Below, piece by piece: positions 1 to 4,750 of a stretch of DNA of 23,643 nt. This DNA is from a virus. The stretch lies in the IMG/VR virus record IMGVR_UViG_3300013010_000074, positions 1 to 23,643 of that record. One strand, written 5' to 3'. The position numbers and the translations under genes were made by a program. Below the pieces are notes generated by a model that was not told the origin of the DNA, ran no database searches, and saw only the letters and a program-made list of their open reading frames with translations. Numbering within the stretch: position 1 is the stretch's first letter; each line of letters opens with the position of its first letter.

Positions 1-2
1 AA

Positions 3-119
3 AAGAAAAAGAAGAAAAGGAAAAAGGCTCCGAAAGGCTATCACTATATGCCCAACGGTAAACTCATGAAAGGCTCTTCTCACCCTAAGAGGAAAAAGAG
101 AAAGAAGCGTGGCAAGTAG
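3..119 (+). CDS. small lysine-rich protein, 5' partial
   Basis: This is the C-terminal 38 residues of a gene that begins left of the window; the frame is open from base 3 to the TAG at 117-119. The visible part is extremely basic, with Lys/Arg clusters at both ends around a non-basic core reading KGYHYMPNGKLMKGSSH. I have the impression that similar short 'GYHYMPNG' proteins occur in marine phage genomes beside basic proteins like the next two, but I cannot name a function. A DNA-binding, capsid-internal or head-associated role is only inferred from the charge. It overlaps the following GTG-initiated gene by 11 nt, so the two are probably translationally coupled. Confidence 0.6.
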   Translation, partial: KKKKKRKKAPKGYHYMPNGKLMKGSSHPKRKKRKKRGK

Positions 120-285
120 ACGTAAGTCTCCAGCCAAGAAAAGAAATATACCCGTAAATAAAAAGCTGTATGCTAGAATAAAAGCAAAGACAAAGAGAAA
201 GTTTGCAGTTTATCCCAGCGCTTATGCGAACGCTTACCTGGTAAAAGAATACAAGAAAGCGGGTGGGAGGTATAGACGTGGCTAA
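109..285 (+). CDS. small basic phage protein, 58 aa
   Basis: A GTG-initiated frame of 58 residues fits between the partial gene on the left and the next basic gene. The N-terminal 30 residues are rich in Lys/Arg. The C-terminal half contains VYPSAYANAYLVKEYKKAGG, a pattern I recognise as recurring in short uncharacterised phage proteins (YPSAYAN followed by an amphipathic Lys/Glu helix). It starts 11 nt inside the upstream gene and its TAA at 283-285 lies inside the next gene, so all three basic genes form an overlapping chain. The start is preceded only by a weak AAGAGG-like purine stretch. The function is unknown; a structural or nucleic-acid-binding role is an inference from composition. 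Confidence 0.65.
   Translation: MASRRKSPAKKRNIPVNKKLYARIKAKTKRKFAVYPSAYANAYLVKEYKKAGGRYRRG
265..270 (+). promoter_or_regulatory. ribosome binding site deciding the start at 278
   Basis: GGGAGG at 265-270 lies 7 nt before the GTG at 278. A possible GTG at 263 overlaps this Shine-Dalgarno itself and has no site of its own, so 278 is the better start for the next gene. Confidence 0.7.
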
Positions 286-547
286 GACCGGACTGAAGAG
301 ATGGTTTGGAGAAAACTGGGTAGACATCTCAAGACCAAAGAAAGGTGGAGGGTTTAAGTCCTGCGGCCGTAAGAAAGCAAAGAAAAGCCGGAAAGGCTAT
401 CCAAAGTGTGTACCAGCAGCTAAAGCTGCAAGAATGAGCAAAAGTCAAATACGTTCAGCTGTAAGACGAAAACGTGCAAAGCCACAGGGAGTCAAAGGCA
501 AACCAACGTATGTAAGAACGAAGGCTCGTAGAAGAAGGAAAAAGTAA
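278..547 (+). CDS. small basic protein with WVDI/CGR/YPKC motifs (DUF5872-like)
   Basis: The chosen product is 89 residues from GTG 278. It reads LKRWFGENWVDISRPKKGGG, then CGRKKAKKSRKGYPKCVPAA, then a tail dominated by Arg/Lys. The combination of WVDI, CGR and YPKCVPAAKA matches my memory of a viral family of unknown function annotated as DUF5872; this assignment is from recall and not from a search. The two cysteines could bind metal, but no complete zinc motif is visible. It ends in TAA directly abutting the next ATG. Its neighbours are two other basic miniproteins and a membrane protein pair, which gives no clear functional context. Confidence 0.75.
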   Translation: MAKTGLKRWFGENWVDISRPKKGGGFKSCGRKKAKKSRKGYPKCVPAAKAARMSKSQIRSAVRRKRAKPQGVKGKPTYVRTKARRRRKK

Positions 548-1126
548 ATGGTTGATATACTCTTAACTTTCTGGCAGTGGACTGTCTTTGCAATACTTGT
601 TTTAGTAGGGTATGTGTTTAGTAAGTTTGATGGCCAAGGAGAGTATAGGGTCGGTTTTGAGTTTAAAGAGATGCCTCACATGAAGCCGATTACTATTGAA
701 ACCAAGAATAAAGGTTTCTGGAAAGGAATCGCAATGTGGTTACTTAGTACTCGTAGGTGGGAAATCTGCGATAACTTTTACTATAAGCTAGAGGGCGGAA
801 CGTACATGATACCAGCAGGCTTTCAGTTTGATGGTGCATCGGTACCTAAGTTTCTAGCTATGTGGTTGTCTCCCACCGGAGTTCTTTTAATGGGTGGGTT
901 GATTCATGACTACGGGTATAAGTATGGTACTCTCATGACTACAGACTATAAGAATGTTGGTCCGAAGAGTCAGGCATACATGGACAAACTTTTCAGAGAC
1001 ATTTGTATTGAAGTTAATGGTTTTAAGTTTTTAAACTATCTTGCTTACTGGGCATTAGCCGCTGTAGGCTTCTTAGCGTGGAATAAGCACAAGAAAAATG
1101 GAACACACTTAGAGGAGGATACATGA
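548..1126 (+). CDS. DUF1353-type protein with N-terminal membrane anchor
   Basis: This 192-residue protein starts with a hydrophobic segment at residues 3-24 that looks like a single membrane anchor. The core carries the DUF1353 signature: IPAGFQFDGASVP at residues 88-100, then LIHDYGY at 118-124. A second hydrophobic stretch occupies about 160-178, followed by a short charged tail. DUF1353 proteins are common in phage genomes, frequently near structural or lysis genes, but their biochemical role is not established. The ATG directly follows the TAA of the previous gene, and the stop overlaps the next start as ATGA, so it is translated as part of a chain with the holin-like protein. Extra membrane segments around a DUF1353 core suggest envelope localisation (inference). 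Confidence 0.75.
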   Translation: MVDILLTFWQWTVFAILVLVGYVFSKFDGQGEYRVGFEFKEMPHMKPITIETKNKGFWKGIAMWLLSTRRWEICDNFYYKLEGGTYMIPAGFQFDGASVPKFLAMWLSPTGVLLMGGLIHDYGYKYGTLMTTDYKNVGPKSQAYMDKLFRDICIEVNGFKFLNYLAYWALAAVGFLAWNKHKKNGTHLEEDT

Positions 1127-1491
1127 GTGATATGAACAAGTTTTCTGGGGATATGTCCCGGAACGAAGTTGAACTAGACTTAAGTAAGTTTATGGAGCTA
1201 CTTCAAGAAGCAAACACTTTAAAAGAGCGTATACGCGAGCTAGAAGACCAAGACACTAGAAATCCTTGGCAGAAATTAATCTTCTTGGCTCAGGCCGTAG
1301 ATAGCTGGAGAATCTTTCCTCGCGCTTTCTTAAGTGTTTATATTTTCTTACTGTACTATGCAACAATGTGGTTTATGGACTTACCAGACCCTACTATGGA
1401 GCAGTCAGGACTTATATCAGTAATAGTAGGAGCAGGGGCTGCATGGTTTGGATTGTATGCAGGAACTAGTAAAGGTAAAACTGACCATTAG
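1123..1491 (+). CDS. small two-helix membrane protein, candidate holin
   Basis: This 122-residue product has a charged, helical N-terminal half (about residues 15-48, likely coiled coil) followed by two hydrophobic segments at 66-84 and 96-113, separated by a short acidic loop (DLPDPT). The tail is short and polar. Its size, two transmembrane helices and the glycine/alanine-rich second helix (VIVGAGAAWFGLYAGT) resemble class II-like holins and similar small proteins in marine phages, but no endolysin is adjacent, so the holin label remains a hypothesis. Translation is coupled to the upstream gene through an ATGA overlap, with a purine-rich GAGGAGGA ribosome binding site just before the ATG. 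An alternative is a membrane-associated virion or superinfection protein. Confidence 0.6.
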   Translation: MSDMNKFSGDMSRNEVELDLSKFMELLQEANTLKERIRELEDQDTRNPWQKLIFLAQAVDSWRIFPRAFLSVYIFLLYYATMWFMDLPDPTMEQSGLISVIVGAGAAWFGLYAGTSKGKTDH

Positions 1492-1498
1492 GTAATTC

Positions 1499-2803
1499 AT
1501 GGCAATAGAAATAAGCAGAAAGGATATTGTATCGGATACGATACACGATTTACAATCTGAGACAAGGTTTCTCAAATTACCAGTAAATCCATACTTGGAG
1601 ATGCTCGGCGTAGAACCTCTTGCCTCACAGAAGGCTATAATAAATGCAATAAATAATCCTAAGTACCGTTTTGTATGTGCGGCCGTCTCTAGGAGACAGG
1701 GTAAAACCTATATTGCAAATATTATCGGGCAGCTAGTCTCACTAGTTCCCAATTCAAACATACTGATCATGTCCCCGAACTATGCCTTGTCTCAGATTTC
1801 TTTTGATTTACAACGAACACTGATTAAACACTTTGACCTTGAAGTTACAAAAGATAACGCAAAAGACAAAGTGATTGAAATGTCCAACGGCTCTACTATT
1901 CGTATGGGTTCGGTTAATCAGGTTGACTCCTGTGTTGGTCGCTCCTACGATCTCATTATATTTGATGAAGCAGCCCTAGCGGATGGAAAGGATGCCTTTA
2001 ACGTAGCCCTACGTCCTACACTGGATAAAGAAAATTCCAAAGCAATATTTATATCTACGCCACGAGGCAAAAACAACTGGTTCTCTGAATTCTTCTTCAG
2101 AGGCTTCCAAGACGACTTCCAAGAATGGGCATCTATTAGAGCGACTTATAGAGACAATCCTCGGATGTCTGAAAGCGATATTCAGGAAGCTAGAAAATCG
2201 ATGTCTGAATCCGAGTTTAAGCAAGAGTACGAAGCAGACTTTAACACCTATGAAGGTCAAATATGGAACTTCAATCACGAAGAATGTATCTTCAACGGGA
2301 GTGAATTGGATACGTCAAAGATGGATGTATTTGCGGGGTTGGATGTAGGTTACAGAGATCCGACTGCGTTCTGTGTAATCGGTTACGACTGGGACGAGCA
2401 GAAATACTACTTACTTGACGAATACTTAGACGCAGAGCAGACAACAGAGAAGCACGCCCAAGAGATACAGGTTCTAATTAAGAAGTGGGATATAGACTAC
2501 ATTTATATTGATTCCGCGGCACAGCAGACACGATTCGACTTTGCTCAGAACTACGATATTTCAACTATTAACGCAAAGAAGTCCGTACTAGACGGTATAG
2601 CACAGGTTGCTGGAATCGTAGATAATAATACTTTGTTTGTAGAACAGGCATGTAAAGAAACGCTCTCTGCGTTAGATCAATACCAGTGGGATGCCAACCC
2701 TAACCTTGCAAGAGAGAAACCGAAACACAATTACGCATCGCACATGGCGGACGCGTTAAGATACGGACTCTATTCATTTGAGACTTCGGCAACAAGTTTT
2801 TAG
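1499..2803 (+). CDS. terL: terminase large subunit (ATPase-nuclease)
   Basis: The 434-residue protein is the DNA-packaging motor that docks on the portal and cuts concatemeric DNA. The ATPase half shows a Walker A-type motif SRRQGKT at 64-70, a Walker B LIIFDEA at 152-158 with acidic D156/E157, and the coupling motif STPRG at 186-190. The RNase H-like nuclease half shows GLDVGYRD at 280-287 (D282), IYIDSA at 335-340 (D338) and HMADALRYGL at 415-424 (D418), which supply the acidic metal ligands. The length is normal for the family. The ATG follows the holin-like gene by 7 nt with only a short AGGT as ribosome binding site. I find no recognisable small terminase subunit in the window. Confidence 0.96.
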   Translation: MAIEISRKDIVSDTIHDLQSETRFLKLPVNPYLEMLGVEPLASQKAIINAINNPKYRFVCAAVSRRQGKTYIANIIGQLVSLVPNSNILIMSPNYALSQISFDLQRTLIKHFDLEVTKDNAKDKVIEMSNGSTIRMGSVNQVDSCVGRSYDLIIFDEAALADGKDAFNVALRPTLDKENSKAIFISTPRGKNNWFSEFFFRGFQDDFQEWASIRATYRDNPRMSESDIQEARKSMSESEFKQEYEADFNTYEGQIWNFNHEECIFNGSELDTSKMDVFAGLDVGYRDPTAFCVIGYDWDEQKYYLLDEYLDAEQTTEKHAQEIQVLIKKWDIDYIYIDSAAQQTRFDFAQNYDISTINAKKSVLDGIAQVAGIVDNNTLFVEQACKETLSALDQYQWDANPNLAREKPKHNYASHMADALRYGLYSFETSATSF

Positions 2804-2825
2804 GATACCTGGTCAAAAATAGTTA

Positions 2826-2854
2826 TTGACATAGTACCTCAAAGTAGATATAAT
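2826..2854 (+). promoter_or_regulatory. consensus sigma70-like promoter of the head unit
   Basis: In the 86-nt gap after the terminase gene, TTGACA at 2826-2831 and TATAAT at 2849-2854 are separated by exactly 17 nt, a perfect match to the bacterial housekeeping consensus. Transcription would start near 2861, giving a leader of about 29 nt before the HNH gene ATG at 2890. That leader is A-rich and contains no clear Shine-Dalgarno. No operator-like inverted repeat is evident. The gap contains no other feature I can support. Confidence 0.88.
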
Positions 2855-2889
2855 TCTTCTAATCGAAAATAGAAATCCAAAAAAACCCG

Positions 2890-3258
2890 ATGGCTAAATT
2901 AAAACGAGATATAGTAAAATATATTCGAGATAAGGCAAAGAATAAATACCAGAAGGGTTCGGCTTGTGAGATTTGTGACGCTACAGAACGATTGGATTTT
3001 CACCATTTCTATAGTCTTGCACCTTTAGTGCATAAGTGGATACGCGAAAACAAACTTAACCCAGAGTACATTCTGGCAATAAGAGAAGACTTCATAGAAC
3101 AGCATGAAGCAGAACTTTACGAGCATACTGCAACACTGTGTCATAAACATCACATGCAGTTGCACAAAGTATATGGAAGAGACCCCGGACTAGGAACGGC
3201 AAATAAACAAATGCGGTGGGTCGAGATTCAAAGAGAAAAACATAATGGCATGGTATAA
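2890..3258 (+). CDS. HNH-family endonuclease
   Basis: This 122-residue protein has the layout of a small zinc-bearing HNH nuclease: CEIC at residues 26-29, LDFHHFY at 35-41 supplying the first histidine pair, and LCHKHHMQLHKVYG at 83-96. The CxxC (C26, C29) and CxxH (C84, H87) pairs could bind structural zinc, while H38/H39 and H92 would form the active site. HNH proteins near terminase and portal genes in HK97-type phages often assist packaging-associated DNA cleavage, so a packaging role is plausible. A homing-type stand-alone nuclease is the alternative. It is the first gene behind the promoter at 2826 and its end overlaps the portal gene by 14 nt. There is no obvious Shine-Dalgarno before the ATG. 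Confidence 0.82.
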   Translation: MAKLKRDIVKYIRDKAKNKYQKGSACEICDATERLDFHHFYSLAPLVHKWIRENKLNPEYILAIREDFIEQHEAELYEHTATLCHKHHMQLHKVYGRDPGLGTANKQMRWVEIQREKHNGMV

Positions 3259-4435
3259 TAATATTTTTGGCGGGAAAGCTGTAGAAGAAAAACTAAATCC
3301 TGCCCAGGAATACTTAGGTATCTCTACAGAAATGTCAAGAGAACCTACTGTCAGCTACGAGCGGCAGTACGAAGAGTTAGAAATTGTTAACCGTGCTGTG
3401 AATATGATTGTAGATGACGCAGCTGAAATTCCTAGTATTATTACTGGTTCCGCAAGACTAAACGGGGTTATCAAAGGCATAAAGAGAACGAAAGTAGACA
3501 GCCTCTTAAATTACGAACCTAACCTTTTTCAAGACGTTAATACCTTTAAGCGTAATCTCATAACAGACTTTATACTTGACGGAAACATATTCATATACTA
3601 CGATGGAGCGCATCTGTATCACCTTCCTTCTAGCAAAGTAGCTATACACGGAAGCAGAGACACTTTTGTTGAGAAGTATACTTTTTCTCAAACAGTAGAC
3701 TATTCACCTAAGGAGATAATTCATATAAAAGAAAACTCCTTTTACTCAATTTACAGAGGAGTACCAAGACTAAGCCCAGCCCTACGAACTATGCAGCTTA
3801 TGGCTTCTATGCGTAAATTCCAAGATAACTTCTTTAAAAACGGAGCCGTCCCAGGCTTAGTACTTAAAAGCCCGAATACCTTATCCGAGAAAATCAAAGA
3901 ACGTATGATTCAGTCTTGGGGTGCACGATACAAGCCGGATGCAGGAGGCAGAAGACCTTTGATTCTTGATGGTGGAATAGACATAGATTCTCTTTCAAAC
4001 ACAAATTTTAAAGATTTAGACTTTCAAAACTCTATAGCAGAAAATGAAAAGATAATTTTGAAGGCGCTCGGAGTCCCTCCAATACTTTTGGACTCTGGTA
4101 ACAACGCTAACATTCGCCCGAATTTACGACTCTACTATTTGGAGACTATACTACCTATAGTACGAAAATTAAACTTTGGGCTCGAGAGATTTTTTGGCTT
4201 CACAATAAAAGAAGATATAACAGATATACCAGCTCTGCAACCTGAATTAAGAGACCAGTCAGCTTATTACACTTCATTAGTAAATGGTGGAATCATCTCC
4301 ACAAATGAAGCGAGAGAGCAACTTGGCTTTGAAGCTATAGAGGGCGGAGAAGAGGTACGAATACCAGCAAACATAGCAGGAAGTGCTGTAAACCCTGACG
4401 TGGGCGGACGCCCAGTCGAAGAAGAGGAAGAATAA
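3245..4435 (+). CDS. portal protein (HK97 family)
   Basis: The product of 396 residues forms the dodecameric vertex channel through which DNA is packaged and to which the connector binds. HK97-family portal features are visible: the stem/wing region with YRGVPRLSPAL at 170-180, FFKNGAVPG at 196-204, then GVPPILLDSGNNANIRP at 276-292 and the long helix RLYYLETILPIVRKL that follows. The length is close to that of HK97 gp3-type portals. The C-terminus ends in a Glu-rich tail. The ATG lies inside the 3' end of the HNH gene in another frame, indicating translational coupling, and the stop abuts the next ATG. Confidence 0.93.
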   Translation: MAWYNNIFGGKAVEEKLNPAQEYLGISTEMSREPTVSYERQYEELEIVNRAVNMIVDDAAEIPSIITGSARLNGVIKGIKRTKVDSLLNYEPNLFQDVNTFKRNLITDFILDGNIFIYYDGAHLYHLPSSKVAIHGSRDTFVEKYTFSQTVDYSPKEIIHIKENSFYSIYRGVPRLSPALRTMQLMASMRKFQDNFFKNGAVPGLVLKSPNTLSEKIKERMIQSWGARYKPDAGGRRPLILDGGIDIDSLSNTNFKDLDFQNSIAENEKIILKALGVPPILLDSGNNANIRPNLRLYYLETILPIVRKLNFGLERFFGFTIKEDITDIPALQPELRDQSAYYTSLVNGGIISTNEAREQLGFEAIEGGEEVRIPANIAGSAVNPDVGGRPVEEEEE

Positions 4436-4750
4436 ATGGCGGGATCGTCAAAGCAAAAGAAAGAGATGGCAGTAAAGATGGCAATGTATTTTGCAGAGAA
4501 TGGATACATTCCTGACCCAAAAGAGTTTGCTGTTGATGTTAAAAGACCTTCAATGTACAAGCTGTCCATTATTAGGAAAATATTTGGATCCTGGTCTATC
4601 ATGGTACAATATACGAAATCTTTTTGTCCCGAAGTAATGCGTGGGATAACTGGTAAAAAGCCTAAGCCTGAGGTTGATCCCTTAGAAGCATTAAAGGCAA
4701 AGCCCGCTGAAACAGCGGAAAGCGAGGTGGTAGATGGAAAAGATATTTAA
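4436..4750 (+). CDS. small protein resembling a homing-endonuclease-associated repeat
   Basis: This 104-residue protein has one helical domain at about residues 10-65 with the pattern NGYIPDPKEF (22-31), then RPSMYKLSIIRKIFGSW (37-53). The arrangement 'G-x-IP ... P-S ... I-x-x-x-FGSW' closely resembles the helix-turn-helix-like repeat found in HNH homing endonucleases and some DNA-binding phage proteins. No HNH or other nuclease motif accompanies it. The C-terminal third is Pro/Lys/Glu-rich and probably disordered. It starts directly after the portal stop with GAGG at 4424-4427 as ribosome binding site, and its end overlaps the protease-capsid gene by 17 nt. A DNA-binding regulatory or head-assembly role is possible; the function is not known. 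Confidence 0.72.
   Translation: MAGSSKQKKEMAVKMAMYFAENGYIPDPKEFAVDVKRPSMYKLSIIRKIFGSWSIMVQYTKSFCPEVMRGITGKKPKPEVDPLEALKAKPAETAESEVVDGKDI

Noticed and set aside
263-277. Upstream GTG start at 263 for the WVDI/CGR protein
   Set aside because: It overlaps the GGGAGG that serves as ribosome binding site for GTG 278 and has none of its own.
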